Of a DNA stretch of 15,220 nucleotides, positions 6,334-14,405 are shown in pieces. The notes under the pieces are model-generated. The model was given only the letters and a program-made list of their open reading frames with translations, searched no databases and was not told the origin of the DNA. The DNA comes from Betaproteobacteria bacterium (GTDB lineage: Bacteria > Pseudomonadota > Gammaproteobacteria > Burkholderiales > Gallionellaceae). The stretch is from NCBI GenBank assembly GCA_028871775.1, contig JAGWMH010000015.1:1-15220 (forward strand). Direction: 5' to 3'. Each line of letters begins with the position of its first letter. Position 1 is the first letter of the stretch. Both the position numbers and the translations under genes were made by a program.

Positions 6334-6873
6334 ATGGTTCGTTTGTTCGATTATTACAAGAAAACGGTAGCGCCTGAACTGATGAAGCAGTTCGGCTACA
6401 AATCCATCATGGAAGTGCCGCGCATCGAGAAGATCACCCTGAACATGGGTGTGGGCGAAGCGGTGGCCGACAAGAAGGTGATGGAACACGCCGTCGGCGA
6501 CATGCAGAAGATCGCCGGTCAGAAACCGGTGGTGACCAAATCCAAGAAATCCATCGCGGGTTTCAAGATCCGTGAAAACTATCCGGTCGGCTGCAAGGTC
6601 ACGTTGCGCAGGGCGCGCATGTATGAATTCCTGGATCGCCTGGTAACGGTGGCGATTCCACGCATCCGCGATTTCCGCGGCTTGTCCGGCAGGGCGTTTG
6701 ATGGCCGCGGCAACTACAACATGGGCATCAGGGAACAGATTATTTTCCCGGAAATCGAGTATGACAAGATTGATGCGTTGCGTGGCATGAACATTACCAT
6801 TACCACCAGCGCGAAGACCGATGCGGAAGCGCGTGCTCTTCTGCTGGCATTCAAATTCCCATTGAAAGGCTGA
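6334..6873 (+). CDS. rplE: 50S ribosomal protein L5
   Basis: L5 binds 5S rRNA together with L18 and forms the central protuberance, where it makes the bridge to S13. The product has 179 residues, identical in length to E. coli. Recognisable parts are the start [40 protein letters not shown], the [25 protein letters not shown] loop at about 67-91, and [38 protein letters not shown] before the ATG supplies the ribosome-binding site. In E. coli the start of this gene carries the S8 repressor site; I could not establish an equivalent fold at this junction. Confidence 0.98.
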   Translation: MVRLFDYYKKTVAPELMKQFGYKSIMEVPRIEKITLNMGVGEAVADKKVMEHAVGDMQKIAGQKPVVTKSKKSIAGFKIRENYPVGCKVTLRRARMYEFLDRLVTVAIPRIRDFRGLSGRAFDGRGNYNMGIREQIIFPEIEYDKIDALRGMNITITTSAKTDAEARALLLAFKFPLKG

Positions 6874-6880
6874 GGGCAAA

Positions 6881-7186
6881 ATGGCTAAGAAAGCTGTCAT
6901 TAACCGCGAGCAGAAACGGCGCGATACGGTAAAGAAATTCGCCGCCAAGCGTGCCGCGTTGCAGGCGATTATCACCAACGTCAAGTTGAGTGAAGAGGAG
7001 CGTTACGCCGCACGCCAGAAACTGCAGGCGTTGCCGCGTGACGCCAGTCCGGTGCGCCTGCGCAACCGCTGTGCGTTGACCGGCCGCCCGCGTGGCGTAT
7101 TCAGCAAGTTCGGTCTGGGCCGCACCAAGTTGCGTGAATTCGCGATGCGCGGCGAGATTCCCGGTGTAATCAAGGCAAGCTGGTAA
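6881..7186 (+). CDS. rpsN: 30S ribosomal protein S14, zinc-independent long form
   Basis: S14 is a late-assembling protein of the 30S head. The 101 residues match the long, zinc-free form found in E. coli rather than the short (61-residue) CxxC...CxxC form. The region where the zinc form has its cysteines reads [22 protein letters not shown], with Cys64 the only cysteine of the protein. The N-terminal [20 protein letters not shown] and the end [18 protein letters not shown] are diagnostic. GAGGG at the end of rplE serves as ribosome-binding site. This zinc independence contrasts with the cysteine-rich S4 and L36 encoded further along. Confidence 0.98.
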   Translation: MAKKAVINREQKRRDTVKKFAAKRAALQAIITNVKLSEEERYAARQKLQALPRDASPVRLRNRCALTGRPRGVFSKFGLGRTKLREFAMRGEIPGVIKASW

Positions 7187-7196
7187 GGGTGAATTT

Positions 7197-7592
7197 ATGA
7201 GTATGAGTGATCCGATCGCCGACATGCTGACGCGTATCAGAAACGCGCAGATGGCGGAAAAAGTAACCGTTGTGATGCCTTCTTCCAAGATCAAGGTGGC
7301 GATTGCCAAGGTGTTGCAGGACGAAGGCTACGTGGAAGGTTTCAAAGTTGCCAGCAACGACGGCAAGCCCCTGCTGGAAATCGGCCTGAAATATTATGCG
7401 GGCCGCCCGGTGATAGAAAAAGTCCAGCGTGTCAGCCGCCCCGGCCTGCGTATTTACAAGGGTTGCGAGGACATACCAAAGGTGATGAATGGGCTGGGCA
7501 TCGCCATCGTGTCCACTTCCAAGGGCTTGATGACCGACCGCAAAGCGCGCGCCAACGGAGTGGGCGGCGAAGTGCTGTGCATCGTCGCGTAA
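7197..7592 (+). CDS. rpsH: 30S ribosomal protein S8
   Basis: S8 is a primary 16S rRNA binding protein of the central domain and, in E. coli, the translational repressor of the spc operon. The product has 131 residues (E. coli 130). It begins [20 protein letters not shown], has [19 protein letters not shown] in the N-terminal domain, and ends with the conserved [36 protein letters not shown] and [13 protein letters not shown] at 7185-7189 with 7-nt spacing favours the ATG at 7197 over the one at 7203. A regulatory role here is only by analogy. Confidence 0.98.
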   Translation: MSMSDPIADMLTRIRNAQMAEKVTVVMPSSKIKVAIAKVLQDEGYVEGFKVASNDGKPLLEIGLKYYAGRPVIEKVQRVSRPGLRIYKGCEDIPKVMNGLGIAIVSTSKGLMTDRKARANGVGGEVLCIVA

Positions 7593-7602
7593 CGGAGTAA
7601 TT

Positions 7603-8136
7603 ATGTCCAGAATAGCCAAAAATCCTATTATATTGCCGGCCGGTATCGAGGTTGCGCTGGGGGCCACTGATATTTCCGTGAAGGGACCGCTGGGCACGCT
7701 CAAGCAGGCGCTGAGCAGCCAGGTCGCCGTTGAACGCAAAGGTGACGCGCTGCTGTGCACGGCAACCAATGATTCCATGCAGGCAAATGCCATGTCCGGC
7801 ACGGTTCGCGCGTTGCTTGCCAATATGGTCCGGGGCGTAAGCAAGGGCTATGAGCGCAAGCTGACGCTGGTGGGCGTGGGTTATCGCGCCCAGGCTGCCG
7901 GCGATACCTTGAATTTGACGCTGGGTTTTTCGCATCCGGTGGCCTACAAGATGCCTAAGGGCGTCAAGGTGGAAACTCCCACGCAGACCGAAATCGTGCT
8001 GAAGGGGAATGACAAGCAGCAGGTTGGCCAGGTAGCCGCCGAAATCCGCGCGTTCCGCGAACCGGAGCCCTACAAGGGCAAAGGAGTGCGCTACGCCGAC
8101 GAGGTGGTGATCCTGAAAGAAACCAAGAAGAAATAA
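7603..8136 (+). CDS. rplF: 50S ribosomal protein L6
   Basis: L6 lies near the factor-binding site of the 50S subunit, next to the sarcin-ricin loop. The product has 177 residues, the same as E. coli. Two similar domains are visible; the first begins [33 protein letters not shown], the second holds [27 protein letters not shown] and the signature [25 protein letters not shown] at the C-terminus. CGGAG at 7593-7597 precedes the ATG at 7603. It is a normal member of the spc cluster. Confidence 0.98.
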   Translation: MSRIAKNPIILPAGIEVALGATDISVKGPLGTLKQALSSQVAVERKGDALLCTATNDSMQANAMSGTVRALLANMVRGVSKGYERKLTLVGVGYRAQAAGDTLNLTLGFSHPVAYKMPKGVKVETPTQTEIVLKGNDKQQVGQVAAEIRAFREPEPYKGKGVRYADEVVILKETKKK

Positions 8137-8147
8137 TTGAGGCGGAT

Positions 8148-8504
8148 ATGTTGAACAAGAATGAAGCGCGTCAGCGCAGGGCACGCAAAACCCGTGCACG
8201 AATTGCTGAGCAAAAGACGAACCGCCTGACGGTTCACCGTACCAACCTGCACATCTATGCGCAAGTGGTCTCAGATTGCGGCAGCAAAATTCTGGCCAGC
8301 GCTTCCAGCCTGGAGGCGGAAGTGCGCAAGGAGTTGGCCAATGGCGGCAACGCCAAGGCGGCTGCGGTGGTGGGGAAACGCATTGCCGAGAAGGCCAGGA
8401 GCGCGGGTATTACTGCGGTGGCTTTTGACCGTTCCGGCTACAAATATCATGGTCGCGTAAAGGCGCTTGCGGATGCGGCGCGCGAACATGGCTTGAAGTT
8501 TTAA
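8148..8504 (+). CDS. rplR: 50S ribosomal protein L18
   Basis: L18 binds 5S rRNA and helps bring it into the large subunit with L5. The product is 118 residues (E. coli 117). The basic N-terminus [19 protein letters not shown] precedes [29 protein letters not shown], then [44 protein letters not shown], which is the standard ending. The gene starts 11 nt after rplF with a GAGG Shine-Dalgarno. Nothing is unusual in it. Confidence 0.97.
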   Translation: MLNKNEARQRRARKTRARIAEQKTNRLTVHRTNLHIYAQVVSDCGSKILASASSLEAEVRKELANGGNAKAAAVVGKRIAEKARSAGITAVAFDRSGYKYHGRVKALADAAREHGLKF

Positions 8505-8517
8505 CCTGGGGTGAATG

Positions 8518-9039
8518 ATGGCTAAGGCGCAAGGAAAAACGCAGCAACCGGAAGAACGGGGTGACGGCCTCATCGAGAAGATGATTTCGATCAACCGTGT
8601 GACCAAGGTGGTGAAGGGCGGCCGGATTATGGGTTTTGCCGCGCTGACCGTGGTCGGCGATGGCGACGGCCGTGTCGGCATGGGCAAGGGCAAGTCCAAA
8701 GAAGTACCGGTGGCCGTGCAGAAGGCGATGGACGAAGCACGCCGCAAGATGGTCAGGGTCAGCCTGAAAGAAGGCACCCTGCACCATACGGTGATTGGCC
8801 GCCATGGCGCTGCCAAGGTATACATGCAGCCAGCCTCGGAAGGCACCGGCATCATTGCGGGTGGCGCGATGCGCGCCGTGTTCGAGGCGGTGGGTGTGCA
8901 TAACATTCTGGCCAAGTGCATCGGCTCGAGCAATCCCTACAACGTGGTGCGTGCAACCCTGAACGGCTTGCAGGCGCTCAATTCTCCGTCTGAAATTGCC
9001 GCCAAGCGCGGCAAGACCATAGAAGAAATTCAGGGGTAA
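8518..9039 (+). CDS. rpsE: 30S ribosomal protein S5
   Basis: S5 takes part in decoding accuracy and in the mRNA helicase activity of the 30S entry site; alterations in its N-terminal loop give spectinomycin resistance in E. coli. From this start it has 173 residues (174 from the ATG at 8515). The double-stranded RNA-binding-like N-terminal domain reads [40 protein letters not shown]; the loop VKGGRI at about 32-37 is unchanged from susceptible relatives. The C-terminal domain has [43 protein letters not shown] at 8508-8513 lies 1 nt from the first ATG and 4 nt from the second, so the second was chosen. Confidence 0.97.
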   Translation: MAKAQGKTQQPEERGDGLIEKMISINRVTKVVKGGRIMGFAALTVVGDGDGRVGMGKGKSKEVPVAVQKAMDEARRKMVRVSLKEGTLHHTVIGRHGAAKVYMQPASEGTGIIAGGAMRAVFEAVGVHNILAKCIGSSNPYNVVRATLNGLQALNSPSEIAAKRGKTIEEIQG

Positions 9040-9041
9040 TC

Positions 9042-9227
9042 ATGGCGCAGGCTAAAAAAATCAAGGTAACGCAGGTCAAGAGCGTGATCGGTACCAAGGA
9101 ATCGCACCGTGCGTGCGTGCGTGGGTTGGGGCTGCGCCGCCTGAACCAGACCGTGGAAGTGGAAGACACTCCGGCTGTGCGCGGCATGATTAACAAAGTG
9201 TATTATCTGGTCAAGTGGGAGGCGTAA
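9042..9227 (+). CDS. rpmD: 50S ribosomal protein L30
   Basis: L30 is a small 50S protein of ferredoxin-like fold that binds 23S rRNA near 5S rRNA. The product has 61 residues (E. coli 59). Family motifs are [52 protein letters not shown]. The gene starts 2 nt after rpsE with AGGGG as ribosome-binding site. Its stop directly touches the GTG start of rplO, with no base between them. Confidence 0.97.
   Translation: MAQAKKIKVTQVKSVIGTKESHRACVRGLGLRRLNQTVEVEDTPAVRGMINKVYYLVKWEA
9217..9222 (+). promoter_or_regulatory. Shine-Dalgarno supporting the rplO GTG start
   Basis: GGGAGG inside the last codons of rpmD lies 5 nt before GTG at 9228. The spacing and strength support initiation at this non-ATG codon. 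Confidence 0.75.
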
Positions 9228-9662
9228 GTGCAACTCAATAAACTTAAACCCGCCGCAGGCTCCACGCATGCCAAACGCCGCGTTGGGCGCGGTATCGGTT
9301 GCGGCCTGGGCAAGACCTGCGGCCGCGGCCACAAGGGTCAAAAATCCCGTTCCGGCGGTTTCCATAAGGTTGGTTTCGAGGGCGGCCAAATGCCGCTGCA
9401 ACGCCGTCTGCCCAAGCGCGGGTTCGTTTCCCTGACGCGTAATGACGGCGTCCAGGTGCGCTTGTCCGACCTGCAAAAAATGCCGGTGGACGAGATCGAC
9501 CTGCTGGCGTTGAAACAGGCCGGTGTAATTCCCAGTGCCGCATTGAGCGCCAAGGTGATCTTGTCAGGCGAGATCAAGCGCGCGGTTAAATTGCAAGGCC
9601 TGCTGCTCACCAAGGGTGCGCGCGCCGCTGTCGAGGCTGCCGGCGGCAGCATTGCGGAGTAA
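9228..9662 (+). CDS. rplO: 50S ribosomal protein L15 (GTG start)
   Basis: L15 is a 23S rRNA binding assembly protein that reaches deep into the 50S core. The product has 144 residues, the same as E. coli. The glycine- and basic-rich N-terminal extension [34 protein letters not shown] at about 12-45 is diagnostic, followed by [18 protein letters not shown]. The start is GTG at 9228, directly after the rpmD stop and 5 nt from GGGAGG; the first residues MQLNKLKP match the usual family start. The stop (9660-9662) overlaps the ribosome-binding site of secY. Confidence 0.97.
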   Translation: MQLNKLKPAAGSTHAKRRVGRGIGCGLGKTCGRGHKGQKSRSGGFHKVGFEGGQMPLQRRLPKRGFVSLTRNDGVQVRLSDLQKMPVDEIDLLALKQAGVIPSAALSAKVILSGEIKRAVKLQGLLLTKGARAAVEAAGGSIAE

Positions 9663-9664
9663 GG
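9661..9664 (+). promoter_or_regulatory. Shine-Dalgarno supporting the secY TTG start
   Basis: AAGG overlaps the rplO stop codon and lies 5 nt before TTG at 9670. It is short, so initiation is probably helped by ribosomes finishing rplO. Confidence 0.6.
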
Positions 9665-9669
9665 TTAGC

Positions 9670-10989
9670 TTGAACGCGGTAGCCAAGAAGGGTGCAAGCA
9701 AGGGCAAGTACGGCGACCTTGGCAGCCGCCTGTGGTTCCTGCTGGGCGCGTTGGTGGTATACCGCATCGGCGCGCACATCCCGGTGCCGGGCATCGATCC
9801 GGTGGTGCTGGCGGATCTGTTCAAGTCGCAGAAGGGCGGCATTCTGGGCATGTTCAACATGTTCTCCGGCGGTGCATTGTCGCGCTTCACGATTTTTGCG
9901 CTGGGGATCATGCCGTACATCTCCGCCTCCATTATCATGCAGCTGGCCACCATTGCGGTGCCGCAGCTGGAGCAGTTGAAAAAGGAAGGCGAAGCAGGCC
10001 GCAGAAAGATTACGCAGTACACCCGTTATGGCACCCTGGTGCTGGCGCTGTTCCAGGCATTTGGCATCTCCGCGGCGTTGCAATCGCAAGCAGGGCTGGT
10101 GCCACATCCGGGGTCGATGTTCCAGTTGACCACGGTAATCACCCTGGTGACCGGCACGCTGTTCCTGATGTGGCTGGGCGAGCAGATTACCGAGCGCGGC
10201 TTGGGCAACGGCATTTCGCTGATCATCTTTGCGGGGATTGCCGCCGGTTTGCCGAAAGCGATCGGGAATACATTGGAGATGGCAAGCACCGGCGCGTTCT
10301 CCATCCCGCTGGTGTTGCTGCTGTTCTTCGGTGCAGTTGCAATTACGGCGCTGGTGGTGTTTGTCGAGCGCGGCCAGCGCAAAATACTGGTGAATTACGC
10401 AAAACGCCAAGTGGGCAACAAGGTGTATGGCGGGCAGAGTTCGCATCTGCCGTTGAAGCTGAACATGGCCGGTGTGATCCCGCCGATTTTCGCTTCCAGC
10501 ATCATCCTGTTTCCGGCGACGCTGGCGGGCTGGTTCGGCAGCGGTTCCGGAATGACCTGGCTGAAGGACATCAGCGACAAGCTGTCTCCCGGCCAGCCGA
10601 TATATGTGTTGTTGTACGCGACGGCGATTATTTTCTTCTGTTTCTTTTACACGGCGCTGGTGTTCAGCCCGAAAGAAACGGCAGACAACCTGAAAAAGAG
10701 CGGCGCCTTCCTGCCCGGCATCCGCCCCGGCGAGCAGACTGCGCTCTATGTGGAAAAGATCATGCTGCGGCTGACCATGGTCGGTGCGGTGTATGTGACG
10801 CTGGTGTGCTTGCTGCCTGAGTTCCTGGTGGTGAAGTGGAATGTGCCATTTTATTTTGGCGGTACGTCATTGCTGATCATGGTGGTGGTGACGATGGATT
10901 TCATGGCGCAGGTGCAATCCTACTTGATGACGCATCAGTATGAGAGCTTGTTGAAAAAGGCCAATTTTAAAGGCGGGTTGGCTCGCTGA
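9670..10989 (+). CDS. secY: Protein translocase subunit SecY (TTG start)
   Basis: SecY is the channel subunit of the SecYEG translocon in the inner membrane. From TTG at 9670 it has 439 residues, the usual length (E. coli 443). A reading that begins further upstream at 9616 would add 18 residues from inside rplO that do not resemble SecY. The cytoplasmic N-terminus [21 protein letters not shown] leads into TM1 (about 21-39), with IPVPGID after it; ten hydrophobic segments can be followed. Cytoplasmic loops C4 (VNYAKRQVG, 241-249) and C5 (PGIRPGEQT, 349-357) are intact, and Arg352 corresponds to E. coli Arg357, which is essential for SecA-dependent transport. The stop overlaps the infA start by one base (TGATG). 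The alternative start codon may lower expression relative to the ribosomal genes. Confidence 0.97.
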   Translation: MNAVAKKGASKGKYGDLGSRLWFLLGALVVYRIGAHIPVPGIDPVVLADLFKSQKGGILGMFNMFSGGALSRFTIFALGIMPYISASIIMQLATIAVPQLEQLKKEGEAGRRKITQYTRYGTLVLALFQAFGISAALQSQAGLVPHPGSMFQLTTVITLVTGTLFLMWLGEQITERGLGNGISLIIFAGIAAGLPKAIGNTLEMASTGAFSIPLVLLLFFGAVAITALVVFVERGQRKILVNYAKRQVGNKVYGGQSSHLPLKLNMAGVIPPIFASSIILFPATLAGWFGSGSGMTWLKDISDKLSPGQPIYVLLYATAIIFFCFFYTALVFSPKETADNLKKSGAFLPGIRPGEQTALYVEKIMLRLTMVGAVYVTLVCLLPEFLVVKWNVPFYFGGTSLLIMVVVTMDFMAQVQSYLMTHQYESLLKKANFKGGLAR

Positions 10990-11207
10990 TGGCCAAGGAA
11001 GATGTGTTACAAATGCAGGGGGAAATTGTGGAATCGCTTCCCAATGCAACCTTCCGCGTGAAACTGGAAAACGGGCATATCGTATTGGGGCATATTTCCG
11101 GAAAGATGCGCATGCACTATATCCGCATCCTGCCGGGCGACAAGGTGACGGTTGAATTGACGCCGTATGATTTGACCAAAGGGCGCATCGTATTCCGCGC
11201 CAAGTAG
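10989..11207 (+). CDS. infA: Translation initiation factor IF-1
   Basis: IF-1 is a single OB-fold protein that occupies the A site of the 30S subunit during initiation. The 72 residues match the standard length exactly. [30 protein letters not shown] and [35 protein letters not shown] are diagnostic. It begins on the last base of the secY stop. Its place between secY and rpmJ is common in betaproteobacteria and Gram-positive bacteria but differs from E. coli, where infA lies elsewhere. The gene ends in TAG, which together with the preceding G forms a GTAG directly before a REP-like hairpin. Confidence 0.97.
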   Translation: MAKEDVLQMQGEIVESLPNATFRVKLENGHIVLGHISGKMRMHYIRILPGDKVTVELTPYDLTKGRIVFRAK

Positions 11208-11227
11208 GGGCGAGATTCATCGCGCCC
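11208..11227 (+). repeat. REP-like hairpin abutting the infA stop codon
   Basis: GGGCGAGATTCATCGCGCCC begins on the base after the infA stop and forms a stem of GGGCG (11208-11212) with CGCCC (11223-11227), extended by inner pairs across one mismatch. It agrees with the hairpin at 712-731 in 16 of 20 positions; one of the changed pairs (A-T to G-C) keeps the pairing. It is preceded by GTAG (11204-11207), the tetranucleotide typical of REP elements. It lies 27 nt before the rpmJ start. Confidence 0.55.
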
Positions 11228-11253
11228 TCACACGGGATTTAAGGAGAAATAAA

Positions 11254-11370
11254 ATGAAAGTTCAGGCATCGGTAAAAAAAGTTTGCCGCAACTGCAAGGT
11301 AGTGCGGCGCAAGCGGGTGGTCCGCGTGATCTGCAGCAGCGATCCGCGCCATAAGCAACGCCAGGGCTGA
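11254..11370 (+). CDS. rpmJ: 50S ribosomal protein L36, zinc-binding form
   Basis: L36 is the smallest 50S protein and is added late in assembly. The 38 codons read [20 protein letters not shown] and continue to [11 protein letters not shown], one residue longer than the common 37. The four zinc ligands of the C+ form are present: Cys11, Cys14, Cys27 and His33. AAGGAG at 11241-11246 lies 7 nt before the ATG. The gene is short enough to be missed by length-filtered gene calling, but sequence, position between infA and rpsM, and ribosome-binding site make it certain. Its stop at 11368-11370 touches the -35 box of the next promoter. Confidence 0.97.
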   Translation: MKVQASVKKVCRNCKVVRRKRVVRVICSSDPRHKQRQG

Positions 11371-11400
11371 TTGAATCTGGTTTTGTTTGAATGATATAAT
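11371..11400 (+). promoter_or_regulatory. Sigma70-type promoter of the alpha cluster
   Basis: TTGAAT at 11371-11376 and a perfect TATAAT at 11395-11400 are 18 nt apart, in AT-rich sequence that contrasts with the coding DNA. The discriminator (TTACAAC) is AT-rich, unlike the GC-rich ones of the S10 and spc promoters. A start near 11407 leaves only about 22 nt before rpsM. Confidence 0.7.
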
Positions 11401-11428
11401 TTACAACTTTAAATGATAGGGTAGCTGC

Positions 11429-11794
11429 ATGGCTCGTATTGCAGGGGTAAACATTCCAAATCACCAGCACGCCATAATCGCGTTGACCGCGATCTATGGC
11501 ATCGGGCGCGCCCGTGCGGGCAAAATCTGCGCCGCTGTCGGGGTTAATACCTCCACCAAGGTTAAAGATCTTACCGATGCTGAGATGGACAAACTGCGTG
11601 ATGAAGTTGGCAAGTTTGCGGTGGAAGGCGATCTGCGCCGCGAAATTTCCATGAACATCAAGCGATTGATGGATCTGGGTTGTTACCGCGGTGTGCGTCA
11701 CCGTCGCGGCTTGCCGGTGCGCGGCCAGCGCACCCGTACCAATGCGCGTACCCGCAAGGGCCCGCGCAAGTCGATAGCCGGCGCCAAGAAGTAA
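11429..11794 (+). CDS. rpsM: 30S ribosomal protein S13
   Basis: S13 is in the 30S head, pairs with S19 and touches the P-site tRNA and L5. The product has 121 residues (E. coli 118). The N-terminus [38 protein letters not shown] includes the helix-two-turn-helix RNA-binding part, and the basic tail [32 protein letters not shown] is typical. AGGG at 11418-11421 with 7-nt spacing serves the ATG. It is the first gene of the alpha cluster, behind its own promoter and a very short leader. Confidence 0.98.
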   Translation: MARIAGVNIPNHQHAIIALTAIYGIGRARAGKICAAVGVNTSTKVKDLTDAEMDKLRDEVGKFAVEGDLRREISMNIKRLMDLGCYRGVRHRRGLPVRGQRTRTNARTRKGPRKSIAGAKK

Positions 11795-11816
11795 TTTATT
11801 AAAGGATATTTGAGAC

Positions 11817-12206
11817 ATGGTTAAAGCCAGCACGCGAGTGCGCAAGAAAGTCAAAAAGAACGTAGCCGAGGGCATTGCCCATGTCCACGCCTCTTTTAAC
11901 AACACCATCGTGACGATCACCGACCGCCAGGGCAATGCTTTGGCCTGGTCCACCAGCGGCAGCAACGGCTTCAAAGGCTCGCGCAAGAGCACACCGTTCG
12001 CAGCGCAGATTGCTTCGGAACAGGTTGGCAAGGCAGCGCAGGAATGCGGCGTGAAGAACCTCGAAGTGCGCATCAAGGGCCCCGGCCCCGGCCGTGAATC
12101 GGCGGTGCGTGCGTTGAATGCGGCGGGCTTCAAGATCACCAGCATTTCCGACATCACGCCGGTGCCGCACAACGGCTGCCGCCCGCCGAAAAAGCGTCGT
12201 ATCTAA
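11817..12206 (+). CDS. rpsK: 30S ribosomal protein S11
   Basis: S11 forms part of the platform of the 30S subunit and contacts mRNA in the E-site region. The product has 129 residues, as in E. coli. Hallmarks are [33 protein letters not shown] at about 17-49, [15 protein letters not shown], and the ending [19 protein letters not shown] block (here [15 protein letters not shown]) followed by [26 protein letters not shown] upstream supplies a strong ribosome-binding site in the 22-nt gap after rpsM. The NG in the C-terminal [10 protein letters not shown] is the site where isoaspartate forms in E. coli S11. Confidence 0.98.
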   Translation: MVKASTRVRKKVKKNVAEGIAHVHASFNNTIVTITDRQGNALAWSTSGSNGFKGSRKSTPFAAQIASEQVGKAAQECGVKNLEVRIKGPGPGRESAVRALNAAGFKITSISDITPVPHNGCRPPKKRRI

Positions 12207-12211
12207 TTTTT

Positions 12212-12216
12212 GGGAG
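12212..12216 (+). promoter_or_regulatory. Shine-Dalgarno supporting the rpsD TTG start
   Basis: GGGAG lies 6 nt before TTG at 12223 and is the only good ribosome-binding site near the true N-terminus of S4. Confidence 0.75.
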
Positions 12217-12222
12217 ATAGCC

Positions 12223-12852
12223 TTGGCTAGAAATCTTGATGCAAAGTGCCGTCAGTGCCGCCGCGAAGGCGAGAAGCTGTTTCTGAAAGGCGAAAAGTGT
12301 TTTACCGACAAGTGCGCGGTGGAACGCCGTGCCTATCCGCCCGGCCAGCACGGACAAAAGAAAAACCAGCGCATGTCCGACTATGGCGGCCAGTTGCGCG
12401 AAAAGCAGAAGCTACGCCGTATCTATGGCTTGCTTGAAGGCCAGTTCCGCCTGACTTACCGCTCCGCTGAAATGCAGCGCGGCATCACCGGCGAAAGCCT
12501 GTTGCAGCTGCTGGAATCGCGCTTGGACAACGTGTCCTACCGCATGGGCTTCGGCGCATCGCGTTCCGAAGCGCGCCAGACGGTGCGCCATAACGGCATT
12601 CTGGTGAATGGCAAGCGCGTCAACATCCCTTCCTACCAGGTTCGCCCGGGCGACGTGATTGAGGTCGCCGAAAAAACCAGGGCGCATCTGCGGATCAAGG
12701 CCGCATTGCAGGCTGCCGAGCAGCGCGGTTTTCCGGAATGGATCGAAGTCGACGGCAAGGCTATGAAAGGGACGTTCAAGGCCAAACCGCAACGTTCTGA
12801 ACTGCCTGCCACGATTAACGAGCATCTCGTTGTCGAGTTGTATTCCAAGTAA
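12223..12852 (+). CDS. rpsD: 30S ribosomal protein S4, zinc-type (TTG start)
   Basis: S4 starts assembly of the 30S body, influences decoding accuracy, and in E. coli represses the alpha operon. From TTG at 12223 it has 209 residues (E. coli 206). A start at 12118 would add 35 residues encoded inside rpsK in another frame that are not S4-like. The N-terminus reads [20 protein letters not shown] with Cys9, Cys12, Cys26 and Cys31, a four-cysteine zinc site absent from E. coli S4. The S4 RNA-binding domain follows with [27 protein letters not shown] at about 91-117, and the tail [13 protein letters not shown] is standard. The TTG start may moderate its level relative to neighbours. rpoA follows after 17 nt. 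Confidence 0.97.
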   Translation: MARNLDAKCRQCRREGEKLFLKGEKCFTDKCAVERRAYPPGQHGQKKNQRMSDYGGQLREKQKLRRIYGLLEGQFRLTYRSAEMQRGITGESLLQLLESRLDNVSYRMGFGASRSEARQTVRHNGILVNGKRVNIPSYQVRPGDVIEVAEKTRAHLRIKAALQAAEQRGFPEWIEVDGKAMKGTFKAKPQRSELPATINEHLVVELYSK

Positions 12853-12869
12853 TCCACGCGGAGTCGGAT

Positions 12870-13841
12870 ATGCAAAAAAATGATTTTCTGAAGCCCCGCA
12901 TCATTGACGTGCAAAGAATCTCCAGCACGCAAGCCAAAGTGGTGATGGAACCCTTTGAGCGCGGTTATGGACACACGCTGGGCAACGCCCTGCGCCGTAT
13001 TCTGCTGTCTTCCATGCCGGGCTATGCCCCCACCGAGGTCAAGATTGCCGGCGTGCTGCACGAATACTCCTCCATTGACGGCGTGCAGGAAGACGTGGTG
13101 GAAATCCTGCTCAACCTGAAGGGGCTGGTGCTCAAGCTGCATAATTCCAGCGAGGCCGTGCTGACCCTGAAGAAGGAAGGTGCGGGCGTGGTCACGGCGG
13201 GCGACATCGTCATCGGCGCCGACACCGAAGTGATCAACCCCTCCCACGTCATTGCGCAACTGACCGCGGGTGGCAAGCTGGACATGGAGATCAAGGTTGA
13301 AAAGGGGCGCGGCTATGTTTCCGCCATAGCGCGCCAGACCTACGGCGAAACCCGCGCAGTTGGCCATATCGCGCTGGATGCTTCGTTCAGCCCGGTGCAC
13401 CGCGTCAGCTACTCTGTGGAAAGCGCGCGTGTGGAGCAGCGCACCGACCTGGACAAGCTGATCATGGACATTGAAACCAATGGCGCCATCGATCCGGAAG
13501 AAGCTATTCGTTACGCCGCCCGTATTCTGGTTGACCAGTTCTCCGTGTTTGCAGCCTTGGAAGGCACACCTGCCCAAGTAGAGAAGCCGCAGGCACCCAA
13601 GGTTGATCCGATGCTGTTGCGTCCGGTGGACGATCTGGAACTGACCCCGCGTTCCTCAAATTGCCTTAAGGCACAAAGTATTCACTATATCGGTGATCTG
13701 ATTCAGTACACTGAATACGACTTGCTGCGTACCCCCAACCTGGGCCGCAAGTCACTGAACGAAATCAAGCAGGTGCTGGCCGAGCATGGCCTGTCGCTGG
13801 GCATGAAATTGGAAAACTGGCCAGTATCTGTTGAGAGGTAA
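12870..13841 (+). CDS. rpoA: DNA-directed RNA polymerase subunit alpha
   Basis: The alpha subunit nucleates RNA polymerase assembly and its C-terminal domain contacts UP elements and activators. The product has 323 residues (E. coli 329). The N-terminal domain (about 1-230) holds [26 protein letters not shown], the dimerisation and beta-binding region. A short linker (about 231-247) precedes the C-terminal domain with [20 protein letters not shown]. Residues equivalent to the DNA-binding determinants of E. coli are kept: Arg261, Asn264, Cys265, Lys267, Gly292, Lys294, Ser295 and Glu298 correspond to R265, N268, C269, K271, G296, K298, S299 and E302. GGAG at 12860-12863 serves the ATG. It lies between rpsD and rplQ as in most bacteria. 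Confidence 0.98.
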   Translation: MQKNDFLKPRIIDVQRISSTQAKVVMEPFERGYGHTLGNALRRILLSSMPGYAPTEVKIAGVLHEYSSIDGVQEDVVEILLNLKGLVLKLHNSSEAVLTLKKEGAGVVTAGDIVIGADTEVINPSHVIAQLTAGGKLDMEIKVEKGRGYVSAIARQTYGETRAVGHIALDASFSPVHRVSYSVESARVEQRTDLDKLIMDIETNGAIDPEEAIRYAARILVDQFSVFAALEGTPAQVEKPQAPKVDPMLLRPVDDLELTPRSSNCLKAQSIHYIGDLIQYTEYDLLRTPNLGRKSLNEIKQVLAEHGLSLGMKLENWPVSVER

Positions 13842-13853
13842 GAGAGGATAACC

Positions 13854-14246
13854 ATGCGTCACCGTTTAGGACTAAGAAAACTTAACCGCACCAGCAGCCA
13901 CCGCCTGGCCATGCTGCGCAACATGACCGTTTCCCTGCTGCGCCACGAGGTCATCAAGACCACCCTGCCCAAGGCCAAAGAGTTGCGCCGTGTGGCAGAA
14001 CCGATCCTGACCCTGGGCAAGAACCCCAGCCTGGCTAACCGCCGCCTGGCGTTTTCCCGCCTGCGTGACCGCGAAATGGTAGTCAAACTGTTCGACGAAC
14101 TCGGCCCGCGTTATGCAGCCCGCAATGGCGGCTATTCGCGCATCCTCAAGTTCGGTTTTCGCAAGGGCGACAATGCCCCGATGGCGCTGGTCGAACTGAT
14201 GGATCGTCCGGCTGAGGCACAGCCTGTCGAAGTAGCTGGCGAATAA
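13854..14246 (+). CDS. rplQ: 50S ribosomal protein L17
   Basis: L17 is an assembly protein near the tunnel exit, packed against L32 and L22. The product has 130 residues (E. coli 127). [46 protein letters not shown] is diagnostic; [28 protein letters not shown] closes the conserved part, followed by a short acidic tail ([11 protein letters not shown]). AGAGGA precedes the ATG at 13854. It is the last gene of the ribosomal block, with an intrinsic terminator 25 nt after its stop. Confidence 0.98.
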   Translation: MRHRLGLRKLNRTSSHRLAMLRNMTVSLLRHEVIKTTLPKAKELRRVAEPILTLGKNPSLANRRLAFSRLRDREMVVKLFDELGPRYAARNGGYSRILKFGFRKGDNAPMALVELMDRPAEAQPVEVAGE

Positions 14247-14270
14247 GCAGCGTTACCGCACCAAACAACA

Positions 14271-14295
14271 AAGCCGGACTTGTCCGGCTTTTTTT
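14271..14295 (+). terminator. Intrinsic terminator of the ribosomal block
   Basis: AAGCCGGA (14271-14278) and TCCGGCTT (14283-14290) form a perfect 8-bp stem with a CTTG loop, running into seven T (14289-14295). It is the only textbook rho-independent terminator in the window, and it closes the alpha cluster. Confidence 0.92.
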
Positions 14296-14359
14296 GCGCA
14301 TGGGGAATTAAGGGCATTACCTTAGCTGTAGCTGCGCAACCATGTGGCGCGGCTGCCAG

Positions 14360-14368
14360 TGTTATACT
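14360..14368 (+). promoter_or_regulatory. Probable extended -10 promoter of the Tim44-like gene
   Basis: TGTTATACT fits the extended -10 form TGnTATAAT with one mismatch. No clear -35 box lies 16-18 nt upstream, which is acceptable for extended -10 promoters. A start near 14375 gives a leader of about 30 nt with GAGGA at 14397-14401 before the ATG at 14406. Confidence 0.45.
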
Positions 14369-14405
14369 TTGACACATTTTGTTTTACCCCACCCATGAGG
14401 AATAC

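Noticed and set aside
9732..10820. 362-codon forward frame inside secY
   Set aside because: It is another frame of secY; its translation is rich in Arg, Gly and His with no membrane pattern or family resemblance.
14369..14374. Perfect TTGACA upstream of the Tim44-like gene
   Set aside because: No -10-like sequence lies 15-19 nt downstream (that position falls on the Shine-Dalgarno and start), so the extended -10 at 14360-14368 is the better candidate.
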